This document shows, piece after piece, positions 38,855 through 47,913 of a DNA stretch of 64,000 nt. The notes beneath the pieces are model-generated. The model had not been told where the DNA came from. It ran no database searches and saw only the letters and a program-made list of their open reading frames with translations. Both the position numbers and the translations under genes were made by a program. The stretch comes from Pseudoxanthomonas sp. X-1 (lineage in GTDB: Bacteria; Pseudomonadota; Gammaproteobacteria; Xanthomonadales; Xanthomonadaceae), in NCBI RefSeq assembly GCF_020042665.1, contig NZ_CP083376.1:780001-844000 (forward strand), in the 5' to 3' direction. Numbering within the stretch: position 1 is the stretch's first letter; every line of letters starts with the position of its first letter.

Positions 38855-40003
38855 ATGGACACGATTCCGCTTAACTACGAAACCCTGCGCTTCATCTGGT
38901 GGCTGCTGCTGGGCATCCTGCTGATCGGCTTCGCCGTCATGGACGGCTTCGATCTCGGCGTGGCCACGCTGCTGCCCGCCGTGGCGCGCACCGACAAGGA
39001 GCGCCGGCTGGTCATCAACGTGGTCGGCCCGGTGTGGGAAGGCAACCAGGTGTGGCTGATCCTGGGCGGCGGCGCGATCTTCGCCGCGTTCCCGGCGCTG
39101 TATGCGGTCAGCTTCTCCGGCTTCTACCTGGCGATGATCCTGATCCTGATGGCGCTGATCCTGCGGCCGGTCGGCTTCAAGTTCCGCAGCAAGCTGGAAA
39201 AGCCCACCTGGCGCGCGACCTGGGACTGGGTGCTGTTCGCCGCCGGGCTGGTGCCGGCGCTGGTGTTCGGCGTGGCCATGGGCAACGTGCTGGTCGGCGC
39301 GCCGTTCCGCTTCGACGAATCGCTGCGCACGATCTACGAGGGCGACCTGTTCGGCCTGCTGATGCCCTTCCCGGTGCTGTGCGGCCTGGTCAGCGTGGCG
39401 ATGCTGGCCGCGCATGGCGCGGGCATGCTGGTGATCAAGACCAGCGGCGAGGTCCAGGCGCGCGCGCGCCGCCTGGGCAGCCTGGCCGCGCTGGCCACGG
39501 CGGTGCTGTTCGCGCTGGCCGGCGTGTGGCTGGCGCTGGGCGTCAAGGGGTACCAGCTGGTCGGCGCGCTCGACCACGCCGGGCCGTCCAATCCGCTGGC
39601 CAAGCAGGTGGACGTGGCCGCCGGCGCGTGGATGGGCAACTACGCCGCGATGCCATGGACCTGGATCTTCCCGGTGCTGGGCGTGGCCGCCTTCCTGGCC
39701 TGCGCGGCGCTGCTGCGGGCCGGGCGCGAGCTGCCTTCGTTCCTGGCCTCGGCGGTGGGCATCGCCGCGATCATCCTGACCGAGGGCGTGGCGGTGTTTC
39801 CCTTCATGCTGCCGTCGTCGCTGGATCCGCGTTCCAGCCTGACGCTGTGGGACGCCTCGTCCAGCCATATGACGCTGTTCATCATGCTGCTGGCCACGGC
39901 GGTGTTCCTGCCGATCATCCTGGCCTACACCACCTGGGTCTACCGCGTGCTGCGCGGCAAGGTCGGCGACGACGCCGTGGCCCGCAATCCCAACGCCTAC
40001 TGA
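38855..40003 (+). CDS. cydB: Cytochrome bd ubiquinol oxidase subunit II
   Basis: A 382-residue integral membrane partner of CydA, with about nine helices. It starts [20 protein letters not shown] and contains the conserved [16 protein letters not shown] and [15 protein letters not shown]. It is ten bases downstream of cydA and has the AAGGTCATC ribosome site. Confidence 0.95.
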   Translation: MDTIPLNYETLRFIWWLLLGILLIGFAVMDGFDLGVATLLPAVARTDKERRLVINVVGPVWEGNQVWLILGGGAIFAAFPALYAVSFSGFYLAMILILMALILRPVGFKFRSKLEKPTWRATWDWVLFAAGLVPALVFGVAMGNVLVGAPFRFDESLRTIYEGDLFGLLMPFPVLCGLVSVAMLAAHGAGMLVIKTSGEVQARARRLGSLAALATAVLFALAGVWLALGVKGYQLVGALDHAGPSNPLAKQVDVAAGAWMGNYAAMPWTWIFPVLGVAAFLACAALLRAGRELPSFLASAVGIAAIILTEGVAVFPFMLPSSLDPRSSLTLWDASSSHMTLFIMLLATAVFLPIILAYTTWVYRVLRGKVGDDAVARNPNAY

Positions 40004-40030
40004 CGGCGCCCAACGTAAGGAGCAACGACG

Positions 40031-40132
40031 ATGTGGTACTTCTCCTGGATCCTCGGCGTGAGCCTGGCCTGCTTCTTCGCCATCCTCAACGGCATGTGGT
40101 TCGAGATGCGCGAGGACGCGCGCAAGCGCTGA
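40031..40132 (+). CDS. cydX: CydX, small subunit of cytochrome bd oxidase
   Basis: A 33-residue single-helix membrane protein, MWYFSWILGVSLACFFAILN followed by GMWFEMREDARKR. It has the N-terminal MWYFSWILG and the conserved Glu of CydX (YbgT) that stabilises the haems of CydAB. TAAGGAG lies eight bases upstream of the start, and the gene follows cydB by 27 bases. It is often missed by gene finders. Confidence 0.94.
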   Translation: MWYFSWILGVSLACFFAILNGMWFEMREDARKR

Positions 40133-40153
40133 TTCTCGGCCTCCGATGAAGCG

Positions 40154-40182
40154 AAGCCCGCCGTGAGGCGGGCTTTCTTTTG
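40154..40182 (+). terminator. Terminator of the cydABX operon
   Basis: AAGCCCGCC and GGCGGGCTT form a 9-bp stem with a GTGA loop, followed by TCTTTTGG. It lies 21 bases after the cydX stop. It is a clear rho-independent terminator. Confidence 0.9.
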
Positions 40183-40287
40183 GTTCTTCTCCCGATGAAG
40201 GGTCACGGCGCGTATGCGCTGCGGCTTCGGAGGGGCCGCCTCTGTCCTCTCGTCCGCCAGCGCCATGTATGTGGACGCCCGTGTCGT

Positions 40288-42360
40288 TTACTCGTGCGTG
40301 CCCGGGTCGGCCAGGAACACCGTGCTCCACAGCTGCGCGGCATTGGACTCGTCCTCGTGCGCGCCCTGCGCGCCGAAGGGTTCGATGCGATAGCGGCCCT
40401 GCTCCCAGCGCCAGGACCACAGCTCGGAAGTGCGCACCTCGCCGGCGGCCTTGATCAGCGCCTGCAACCGCGCCTGCGCCTGCTGCAGCTGGGTGCGCAC
40501 CGGGGCGGGCAGATCGTCGCGCGCCAGCTGCCGGCGCAGCCCGGCCAGCATCACCGCCTGCTGCCAGGCCCAGACCACGGTGCCGTGGTAGGCCTGCGGT
40601 CCCAGGCGGCCCCAGACCGCCTGGTCGGCGAAGGCCGGATTGGCGACCACCATGCCCACGTCGGTGATGAGGCCCGCAGGGAAGGGGCGCATCACCGCGG
40701 CCACGTCGCGCGCCAGCGTGTCCGGATCGGGCCGGCCGAACAGCAGCCCGAAGCCGGCGTCCGAGTGCAGCACCGGCACGGCGCGCCCGTCCGCGTCCAG
40801 TGACAGCGCCGGGAAGGCCAACCCATCGCCGGCAAGCGAGGCCACGGCAGGCTCGGCCGGAACGCCAAGCTGCCGCGCATAGGCACGCAGCGCGGCATCG
40901 GCCTGTGCGGCATCCAGGCGCACTTCGAACAGCGCGCGCGCCTGCCGCTCCCAGGCATCGGCGCGCGCGGCGGCCGCGCGCAGCGCCTGGCGCTGTGCGT
41001 CGCTGGCCACGCCGTCCAGCAGGCCGCTGTCGACGAAGGCACCGATCGCGCGCAGCGCCGCCGGCATCCAGACCACGTTGACGTCAAAGGGGTAGCGGCC
41101 GCGGCCCAGGCCTTCCTCGCTGTCGCGCCACTGGCCGGTCATGCGCCCGGGCTTGAGCGCCAGCAGATGGTCGAAGGTCGGCGCCGCGGCGAAGGCCTCG
41201 CTGTTGTGCGCCACGTGCAGCAGGTTGCGCAGCAGTGCCTGGGCGTTGCTGCTCTGCTGCAGGTCGTTGCGGGCGGCGAGGAACGCGCGTGCGCGCGGCT
41301 GGCCACGGGCGTCCTCGACCAGCCAGGCCGCCATCACCGGCGCCAGCATGTAGTCGCCGTCGATCATGCCGTAGTCGTAGACCGGCGCATCCGAGCGCGT
41401 GCCGTCGCTGGCCAGGTGGCGCAGGATGGCGAACTCGCCGATGTCCTCCTCGTGGGCCACCTCGCCCTGCGGCGACAGGCGCGCCAGTACCGCGCCCAGG
41501 CCGGCCTCGACCGCCTCCGGTTGCAGCACGGGCATCAGCAGGCGTGTGGACATCAGGGTGTCGCGGCCGAAGTAGGTGTCGAAGCGCCACGAGCCGGCGA
41601 GGAACTTCTCGCGATAGCTCAGGAACTGCAGCGCGCTGCGCATGCGCGCATCGGGTGCGGCCTTCGCGTTGAGCAGCTGGCCGCTGCTGAGCGGCGTCAA
41701 CGGCCGCTCGCCGGTCGCGGCGAGCAGGCGCAGGCGGATGCTGCCATCGGGGCGCTCGGGCGCCAGCGTGACCGCGCCCGCCTGCGACACGACCCGGCCC
41801 TCGGTGATCTCCAGTGCGATCCGGTAGCCGGGCGCGTCGTCCAGCCGGCGCCGCGCCCAGTCGATGCGTTGCGCCTCGACCTTCGCCTCGGTCGCCACCT
41901 GCGCCGGCATGGGTTGGCCCAGTTGCACATCGCGCAGCACGCGGATGCTGCCGAGCGCCGCCTTGTCCACGGTCAGCGGACCGCCGCGCAGTTCGAGCTC
42001 GGCCACGATGCCGTGCATCGCCGTGTCGCCGGTCGGCGCCTGCGCCCGCAGCGATTTCAGCGTCCATTGCACGGCGGCCGCGGTTGGCGCGAACCACACC
42101 GCCACGCCGCTGTTGCCGGCCGGAAACGCGACCAGCAGGCGCGGGCGCGTGCCGCTGGTAGCCAGCACGTGCGCCGCCACGGGCCCCTCCTGGTAGAAGG
42201 CGTTGGTGGTGGCGCCCTCGTCGATGCGGAACTGCAGCGCCTGCGCGCCGGCCGTGACGGGCGCGAGCGTGGCGAGCAGCGCGGCGCACGCGAGGCGTCG
42301 CAGGAACAGGGCCGGCGCGGCGCTGGGGCGCGCACCGGTCGGGCGCGGGGTCTGGTTCAT
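40288..42360 (-). CDS. Periplasmic (alpha/alpha)-barrel hydrolase-like protein
   Basis: A 690-residue secreted protein with a signal peptide (ACAALLATLAPVTAGAQA, cleavage near residue 40). The N-terminal half is beta-rich. The C-terminal half has motifs of glucoamylase/debranching-type (alpha/alpha)6 barrels: SWRFDTYFGRDTLMSTRLL near residue 265, HEEDIGEFAIL, YDYGMIDGDYML, and AYHGTVVWAWQQAVMLAG near 600. It resembles GDE_C/trehalase-like glycosidases, but I cannot name the substrate or family. It follows a TonB-dependent receptor gene on the same strand, suggesting joint use of an oligosaccharide. GAGGAAC precedes the start. Confidence 0.7.
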   Translation of the reverse strand: MNQTPRPTGARPSAAPALFLRRLACAALLATLAPVTAGAQALQFRIDEGATTNAFYQEGPVAAHVLATSGTRPRLLVAFPAGNSGVAVWFAPTAAAVQWTLKSLRAQAPTGDTAMHGIVAELELRGGPLTVDKAALGSIRVLRDVQLGQPMPAQVATEAKVEAQRIDWARRRLDDAPGYRIALEITEGRVVSQAGAVTLAPERPDGSIRLRLLAATGERPLTPLSSGQLLNAKAAPDARMRSALQFLSYREKFLAGSWRFDTYFGRDTLMSTRLLMPVLQPEAVEAGLGAVLARLSPQGEVAHEEDIGEFAILRHLASDGTRSDAPVYDYGMIDGDYMLAPVMAAWLVEDARGQPRARAFLAARNDLQQSSNAQALLRNLLHVAHNSEAFAAAPTFDHLLALKPGRMTGQWRDSEEGLGRGRYPFDVNVVWMPAALRAIGAFVDSGLLDGVASDAQRQALRAAAARADAWERQARALFEVRLDAAQADAALRAYARQLGVPAEPAVASLAGDGLAFPALSLDADGRAVPVLHSDAGFGLLFGRPDPDTLARDVAAVMRPFPAGLITDVGMVVANPAFADQAVWGRLGPQAYHGTVVWAWQQAVMLAGLRRQLARDDLPAPVRTQLQQAQARLQALIKAAGEVRTSELWSWRWEQGRYRIEPFGAQGAHEDESNAAQLWSTVFLADPGTHE

Positions 42361-42388
42361 CCGGTCGTTCCTCGTCCTGGGGTCATCA

Positions 42389-42423
42389 ACGACGACGCCC
42401 GGGACCTGCCCGGGCGTCGTCGT
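42389..42423. other. Strong intergenic hairpin between receptor and hydrolase genes
   Basis: ACGACGACGCCCGGG and its reverse complement form a perfect 15-bp stem with a 5-base loop, in the 103-base gap after the receptor stop. On the minus strand no T-tract follows. It may protect the upstream mRNA end or reduce expression of the downstream hydrolase gene. Confidence 0.6.
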
Positions 42424-42463
42424 GCGTGTTGCCTGTCGCGTCACGAGCAGCCGAGCCCGCGGT

Positions 42464-44971
42464 TCACCACAGGTACTTGGCCTGGAAGTTGACCTCGCGG
42501 CCTTCCAGCGGACGGGCCAGCAGCACGCCGCCGGCACTGGCCGCATTGCCGAAGATGCGCGAGTTCGACTCGGTCAGCCCCAGCTCGTTGGTCATGTTGG
42601 TGCCGCGCAGGTTCAGCTGCCAGTGATCGCCGATGTTGCTGGTCACGCCGAAGTCCACCGTGTGGTACGAGCCCAGCTGCTGCAGGCCCGACTGATCCTG
42701 CGTGTGGTCGCCCACGTAGGTGTAGGTGACGTACGGCAGGATGTCGCCCCAGGCGGTCACGAAGCGGTAGCTGGGCGTGAACATGCCGCGGAACTTCGGC
42801 TGACGCTGCAGCTGCTTGCCTTCGATCGGCGCACAGGCCGCCTGGCCGTTGATGTCGGTGTACTGGAAGCAGGCGTTGTAGTCGGTGTACTCGCCGTCCA
42901 GGTAGTTGGCCACCACCTGCAGGCGCAGGTTCTCCACCGGAGTCAGCGCGCCGAGCAGGTTCACGCCATTGGACTTGGAGCCGTAGATCTGCGGGCTGCC
43001 CACCGGCGTGCCCAGGCCATCGGTCGGCTGGTACTGCAGACCGGTGAACACGCGGTGGTAGGCGCTCAGGTCCACATACAGCAGCGGCGACTGGTACTTG
43101 AAGCCGACTTCGTAGTTGCGGATCTTCTGCAGCGGCGGGAAGTTGTCGTTGGTCGTGCCGCGGATGCCGTTGTCGAAGTCCAGGAAGTGGCCGCCGGTGT
43201 TGACGCGTCCGTAGGCCGAGGTGTGCTCGTTGAAGCTGTAGTTGGCGCCGGCCGTCCACGAGGGATGGGTCTTGTCGTACTTGTTGTGCGCGTAGGTGCC
43301 GTTGCACACCGGCACGGCGTTGTCGTACAGGGTGCGCGGATCGCCGTCCAGGTCCTGGTTGGTCATGTTGCACACGTCGCTCTTGGCGTCCTGGTTCTCA
43401 AGACGCCCCGACAGGTCCAGCAGCCACTTGCCCACCCGCCACGAATCGGACAGATAGATCGCCTTGTTGGTGGCGCTGCCGCGCTGGACGATGTGGTAGC
43501 CGCCGAAATCGGCGAAGCCCTGGCCGTCGGTGCGGTAGTAGGTCTGACCGCCATCGACGTAGGTGACCGCGATCGGCGTGGCGTTGGGCGTGTTGGTCAT
43601 CAGCATCTGGTTGCCCAGCGACCACTTGTCGTCCATCGTGTAGTGCGCGTAGTACAGGCCGACCGTCAGCGTGTTGCCTTCGAACAGTTCGCGGCTCAGC
43701 CGGAAGTCGTTGTTGAAGCTCTTCAGGTGCTTGTGGATGTGCCACCAGCCCTGCTGGATCACGCTCTGGTCCAGCGGTACCGCGCCGCCGGTGGTGTAGG
43801 TGGCCGTGGCCGAACCGGCCGGCAGGCTGAAGCCGCCAGGCGTGTTCGGGTTGTAGAGCATGTCCGCCAGGCTGGCCGGGTTGTTGCCCGAGAACAGCGC
43901 GTTGGTGTCCATGTCGCCTTCGTCGAACAGGAAGCGGTCGCTGATCGACCAGCCATTCTCAAGCTGATAGTCGAAGTTGCCGCCCAGGAAGAACATCTTG
44001 GCGCCGCGCCCGTCGGCCAGGTCGGCGTTGGTGCCGCCGTTGGGATAGCTGGGCAGGTACACGTGCTGCATGGCCTTGCTGTAGTACGTGTCCTTGAGCG
44101 GATCGAAGCCCGGATAGGCGCTGAAGCTGTCGCTGCCGCGCTGGATCAGCGGGACCGGCGTGATGAACTGGTTCTTGTCGTTGAGGTAGCGCGTGTACAG
44201 GGTGAACTTGCCCGCGTCGGTCTCGTGCGACAGCGTGGCGGTCAGCTGGCCGCCCTTGTCGGCCTTGAACTGCGGATCGCGCACGCCGTCGGATTCGCGC
44301 CAGAAGCCACCCACGCTGCCGTACCAGCTGTCGGCCAGCTTGAAGCCGGCGAAGCCGTCCAGCCGCCACAGTCCCTCGTTGCCGTAGGTCAGCCCCACGC
44401 TGCCGGACGGCACGTCGGTGCCGGTCTTGAGGAAGAAGTTGGCCGACGCGCCCATCTGGCCGTCGGCGAACACCACCGACGGACCGCCCTGCAGGATCTC
44501 CACGGCTTCGATCGTGTCGTCCAGGCGGAACATCGAGGTCGTCTCGAAGAACGACAGCGTCGGCATGCCGTACAGCGGCGAGCCCATCAGCAGCGTGGAG
44601 AAGTAGGGCGCATCGCCACCACCGGGGAAGCCGGCGATCTCGATGTTGGCGCCGGTCTGGCCGCCGCTGGTTTCGGGCCACATGCCCGGCGAGATCTTCA
44701 GCAGATCGGCCGTGCTCTTGGGATTGGCCTGCTTGATCTGCTCGGCGTTGGCCGTGACGATGTTGAAGCTGGCCTCCAGCTTCTTCACGCCACCGGCCTG
44801 GGCGGTACCCGAGACCACCACGGTGTCCAGCGTGGTGGCGTTGTCCTTGGACGCCGGAGCCGGCGTCGGCGTCTGTGGAGCGGTCGCGGCTTCCTGCGCG
44901 AAGGCGGTGGCGTTGAGACTGGCGGCGATCGCCGCCGAGAGCGCATAGCGCGTCAACCAGATGCGTTGCAT
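42464..44971 (-). CDS. TonB-dependent outer-membrane receptor, substrate unknown
   Basis: An 835-residue receptor with a signal peptide (cleavage after AFAQ, residue about 25), a Pro/Ala-rich linker, a TonB box (TLDTVVVSG), a plug with IEAVEILQGGPSVVFADGQ and a barrel ending in ...NFQAKYLW (terminal aromatic). GGGGAGGGG gives a strong ribosome site. The next gene downstream is a sugar-hydrolase-like protein, so a carbohydrate is the likely substrate, but nothing in the sequence proves it. Confidence 0.88.
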   Translation of the reverse strand: MQRIWLTRYALSAAIAASLNATAFAQEAATAPQTPTPAPASKDNATTLDTVVVSGTAQAGGVKKLEASFNIVTANAEQIKQANPKSTADLLKISPGMWPETSGGQTGANIEIAGFPGGGDAPYFSTLLMGSPLYGMPTLSFFETTSMFRLDDTIEAVEILQGGPSVVFADGQMGASANFFLKTGTDVPSGSVGLTYGNEGLWRLDGFAGFKLADSWYGSVGGFWRESDGVRDPQFKADKGGQLTATLSHETDAGKFTLYTRYLNDKNQFITPVPLIQRGSDSFSAYPGFDPLKDTYYSKAMQHVYLPSYPNGGTNADLADGRGAKMFFLGGNFDYQLENGWSISDRFLFDEGDMDTNALFSGNNPASLADMLYNPNTPGGFSLPAGSATATYTTGGAVPLDQSVIQQGWWHIHKHLKSFNNDFRLSRELFEGNTLTVGLYYAHYTMDDKWSLGNQMLMTNTPNATPIAVTYVDGGQTYYRTDGQGFADFGGYHIVQRGSATNKAIYLSDSWRVGKWLLDLSGRLENQDAKSDVCNMTNQDLDGDPRTLYDNAVPVCNGTYAHNKYDKTHPSWTAGANYSFNEHTSAYGRVNTGGHFLDFDNGIRGTTNDNFPPLQKIRNYEVGFKYQSPLLYVDLSAYHRVFTGLQYQPTDGLGTPVGSPQIYGSKSNGVNLLGALTPVENLRLQVVANYLDGEYTDYNACFQYTDINGQAACAPIEGKQLQRQPKFRGMFTPSYRFVTAWGDILPYVTYTYVGDHTQDQSGLQQLGSYHTVDFGVTSNIGDHWQLNLRGTNMTNELGLTESNSRIFGNAASAGGVLLARPLEGREVNFQAKYLW

Positions 44972-45539
44972 GTTCCCCTCCCCGGAGAATGTGGTCCCAC
45001 GACGTTCTAAAGACAGCACGGACACGCATGCGCCACGCTTCTGCCTCCCTTGCCAGCGCCCCTCCTGCAGCCGGCAACGGCCATCGCGCACGCGATGCGC
45101 GGCACGGTAGGGAGGCGCTGACAAAGGTGTCAAATTGACCAGGGGGGAGGCACGCACGGTGCCGTCATGTCCTGCGCTGTCATGCGCGCGGACAGGCAAA
45201 ATCGCCCGCAATTCGCGCGCTTTTGATTTTGCTGCTATCGAATGGGAAGACGGGCGCGGGGCACCCGAGCGTTGCGACGCAGCACAGCGTGGCGCGAACG
45301 GGACATGCCGTGGCACCCGCGATGTCCCGTCATGACTTGCGCGCTTCGCACGCCGCTCTCGGGCGCAATGCGAGCCGCGCTGCAGGCCGCGGATACAGGC
45401 CGCGGCAGCGCGCCGCGCAGTGGATCAGCAGGTCGCGGCCGCCGCAATGTGCCGGCACCGCGAGGCTCCGGGGTCGCCGAAGCCGGGTCGAGCCGGCGCG
45501 GGATCGGACGGATCCCGCTACCTGCCGCAGGTCCTTGGA
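44972..45539. other. Intergenic region upstream of the receptor
   Basis: 568 bases without a credible gene. A -35 box TTGACA (minus strand, 45133-45128) lies within GTCAA-A-TTGAC (45129-45139), an almost perfect palindrome that could be an operator. Two further hairpins are ACGGGACAT/ATGTCCCGT (45298-45306 / 45322-45330) and GCGGGATC/GATCCCGC (45498-45505 / 45511-45518), the latter just after the SDR stop. Confidence 0.5.
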
Positions 45540-46271
45540 TCAGACCTGGCCCATGCCGCCGTCCACGAACAGTTCCGTGCCGGTGATGAAGCTGGCCTCG
45601 TCGCTGAGCAGGAACAGCGTCGCGGCGGCCACTTCCTCCGGCCTGGCCATCCGGCCCAGCAGGATGGGCGCGATGATCGACGCGCGGACGTCCTCCGGCA
45701 CGCGCGCCATCATCTCGGTATCGGTCGGGCCCGGCGCCACGACATTGATCCGGATGCCGCGCGGCGCGAGTTCCGCCGCCCAGGTGCGCGCATAGGAGCG
45801 CAGGGCCGCCTTGGTCGCGGCGTAGGTCCCGTAGTGGGCGACGCCGATGGAACTGGCGACCGACCCCACCAGGACCACGGCGGCGCCGTCCTTCAGCGTG
45901 CCGAGGGCGGCCTGCAGGCCGTACAGCCCGCCCCGGACATTGACCGAGAAATGCCGGTCGAAGTGCTCCTGGGTGACATCGCCCAGCGCGGCGGGCTCGC
46001 TGATGCCGGCGTTCAGCACCAGCGCGTCGATGTGCCCGCGGCGCGCCCGGACCTCGGCGACCACGCGCGCCAGGTCCTCAGCCGCGCTGGCATCCGCGAC
46101 CAGCCCCTGGGCACCGCGGCCGATGGCCGAAACGGCGGCGTCCACCTGCGTCTGCGCCCGGCCGGTGAGGAACACGGTCGCCCCCTCCGCCGCCAGACGC
46201 GTCGCCACCGCCAGGCCGATGCCCTTCGCCCCGCCCACGACCAATGCCACCTTGTCCGCCATCCGATTCAT
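45540..46271 (-). CDS. Short-chain dehydrogenase/reductase
   Basis: A 243-residue classical SDR. The cofactor motif GGAKGIGLA lies near residues 12-20, NAGI near 82-85, the catalytic Ser in LVGSVASS, and Tyr-X3-Lys in YGTYAATKAALR. The C-terminal DGGMGQV is typical. The substrate is unknown. It is divergent from an HxlR regulator, which probably controls it. The start at 46271 is preferred; ATGs at 46262 and a TTG at 46277 are alternatives. Confidence 0.9.
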   Translation of the reverse strand: MNRMADKVALVVGGAKGIGLAVATRLAAEGATVFLTGRAQTQVDAAVSAIGRGAQGLVADASAAEDLARVVAEVRARRGHIDALVLNAGISEPAALGDVTQEHFDRHFSVNVRGGLYGLQAALGTLKDGAAVVLVGSVASSIGVAHYGTYAATKAALRSYARTWAAELAPRGIRINVVAPGPTDTEMMARVPEDVRASIIAPILLGRMARPEEVAAATLFLLSDEASFITGTELFVDGGMGQV

Positions 46272-46341
46272 CACCAAGACCTTGCCTGGAAAGAGATGCG
46301 CGATAAGGTATACGCAGTAAATCTGGTATCAAGAACGCACT

Positions 46342-46749
46342 ATGAGTAGCGTAGATATACATGGCGATACCGAGCTGGCCGCGCAGTCCTGCAGAGTGCT
46401 GTCGCAGATGGCGCGGATCCGGCCGGTGCTGGACAAGATCGCGGACAAGTGGACGATCCTGATCCTGGTCGTGATCTGTCCGAAACCTTCGCGCTTCAAC
46501 GAAATCAAGCGTCGGTTGGACGGCATCACGCACAAGGCGCTCGCCGATGCGTTGAAGCGGCTGGAGCGCAACGGCCTGGTGACCCGGACCGTGCTGCCGA
46601 CCTCGCCGGTGGGCGTCGAGTATGCGATCACGCCCCAGGGGCATGCCCTGCGCGAGCCGTTCGAGGCGCTGTGCGACTGGGCGCTTGCGCATGGCGGCGA
46701 GATGGACGCGGCCAGCGAGCGGTTCGACCAGCGCAACGCGGAGGCCTAG
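46342..46749 (+). CDS. HxlR-family winged-helix regulator
   Basis: A 135-residue MarR-like dimer protein. Its core is IADKWTILILVVICPKPSRFNE followed by THKALADALKRLERNGLVTR. Cys17 (QSCRVL) sits at the N-terminus and may be redox- or aldehyde-sensing, as in HypR/YodB relatives. It is 70 bases from the divergent SDR start, so it likely represses that gene. Confidence 0.88.
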   Translation: MSSVDIHGDTELAAQSCRVLSQMARIRPVLDKIADKWTILILVVICPKPSRFNEIKRRLDGITHKALADALKRLERNGLVTRTVLPTSPVGVEYAITPQGHALREPFEALCDWALAHGGEMDAASERFDQRNAEA

Positions 46750-46832
46750 TCACCGACGGCTGGAAGCGCAGCGCCAGACGATTCGGATGGCGTGTCGAGG
46801 CCGCGAGGGCCGCAGTCACCCGCCGCGGTCCG

Positions 46833-47534
46833 TCAGAAGGACAGCACGTATCCCGCGCCCCGGACGGTGGTCAACGGCAGCGCCTGCCCACTTTGGGCCT
46901 GGACCTTCTTGCGCAGCCTGTGAAGCAGCATCTCCAGGCGATGCGGATCGAAATCCTCGACCTCGCGGGTGAGCTGCGCGATCAGCGCTTCGCGCGCGAC
47001 CACCTCGCCGGGGCTGTCGGCCAGGAGCAGGATCAGCGCGCGCTCGCCGTGGCTCAGCCGGATCTGCGTGCCGTCCGGGGTCAGCAGCTCCCAGCCGCCC
47101 GCGCCCACGCTCCATGCGCCGGGTCGGGCGAGGGGCTGCTTCGCGCCCGAGGACACCCTGCGGAGCACGCTGCCCATCGTGGCGATCAGCACCTCGGGAT
47201 CGACGGGCTTGGTCAGATAGGCATCCGCACCGTCATTGAGCCCCTTGGCTCTGTCCCGATCGGAGCCGCGGCCCGTCAGCAGGGTGATCCCGGCCGTGAA
47301 TCCCAACTGGCGCAGGTTCTTGACCACGCTGAATCCATCCTCATCCGGCAGACCCACGTCCAGCACGATGGCCGCATAGCCTTGCGACAGGAGGCGGCGG
47401 TACATCTCGATGGCGCTGCCGCATCCGGCCGCGACATAGCCGGCCGCGCGCAGCGTCGGCAGCAGGATCTGTTCGCGCAGCTCGTCGTCGTCTTCCACCA
47501 CCAGGATCTGGGCGTTGTTGCCGGTCTTGCTCAA
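46833..47534 (-). CDS. OmpR-family response regulator
   Basis: A 233-residue two-component regulator. The receiver domain has ILVVEDDDEL at the N-terminus, the phosphorylation Asp near residue 59 (AIVLDVGLPDEDG) and Lys in YLTKPVD. The winged-helix output domain has RLSHGERALILLLADSPGEV and RGAGYVL. No ATG is nearby; I take the TTG at 47534 (LSKTGNN), which gives the normal length. It is divergent from the large DUF11/OmpA gene, whose operon ends in a histidine kinase, so it is the likely partner. Confidence 0.82.
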   Translation of the reverse strand: MSKTGNNAQILVVEDDDELREQILLPTLRAAGYVAAGCGSAIEMYRRLLSQGYAAIVLDVGLPDEDGFSVVKNLRQLGFTAGITLLTGRGSDRDRAKGLNDGADAYLTKPVDPEVLIATMGSVLRRVSSGAKQPLARPGAWSVGAGGWELLTPDGTQIRLSHGERALILLLADSPGEVVAREALIAQLTREVEDFDPHRLEMLLHRLRKKVQAQSGQALPLTTVRGAGYVLSF

Positions 47535-47913
47535 GGGGCTGGTTTCCTGCTGTGACGCCGCTTCAGCGGCACGGGCGTTGGATGCAGGCCTGCCCCCGAT
47601 GTCATCGCGACTTGGGTGTCGCCCATGGGGAGGCTCCCGAAGATTGCAGAAAATTTCATCGGATTGCCATCGCGGGAATTTTGGGTGCGTGTAACGGCGC
47701 GATGTTGCCACTACATTGCGCCCCGCAAAAAAGGGGCCGCCGACGCATCGGCGGAGCGACCGGATCAACGCATGACGAAGGAGTGGGGTGAGCGCGCGCG
47801 GCGTGCCCACGCCATGGGCAAGCGCGCCCTGCGCGCACACCTCGCACGCCCGACAACGCACAGGAGCGGGGTCGCGGCGCGCGCGAACGGCTGAAGCATC
47901 GGGGAAAAACGGC
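47535..47913. other. Divergent control region of regulator and DUF11/OmpA operon
   Basis: 379 bases without a confident gene. It contains the hairpin CCGCCGA/TCGGCGG (47737-47754) and CCCC/GGGG around GCAAAAAA just before it. Upstream AT-richer sequence near 47640-47690 (AGAAAATTTCATCGGATTGC) is the best candidate for divergent promoters. In-frame ATG-less extension upstream of 47914 is not conserved-looking. Confidence 0.45.
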
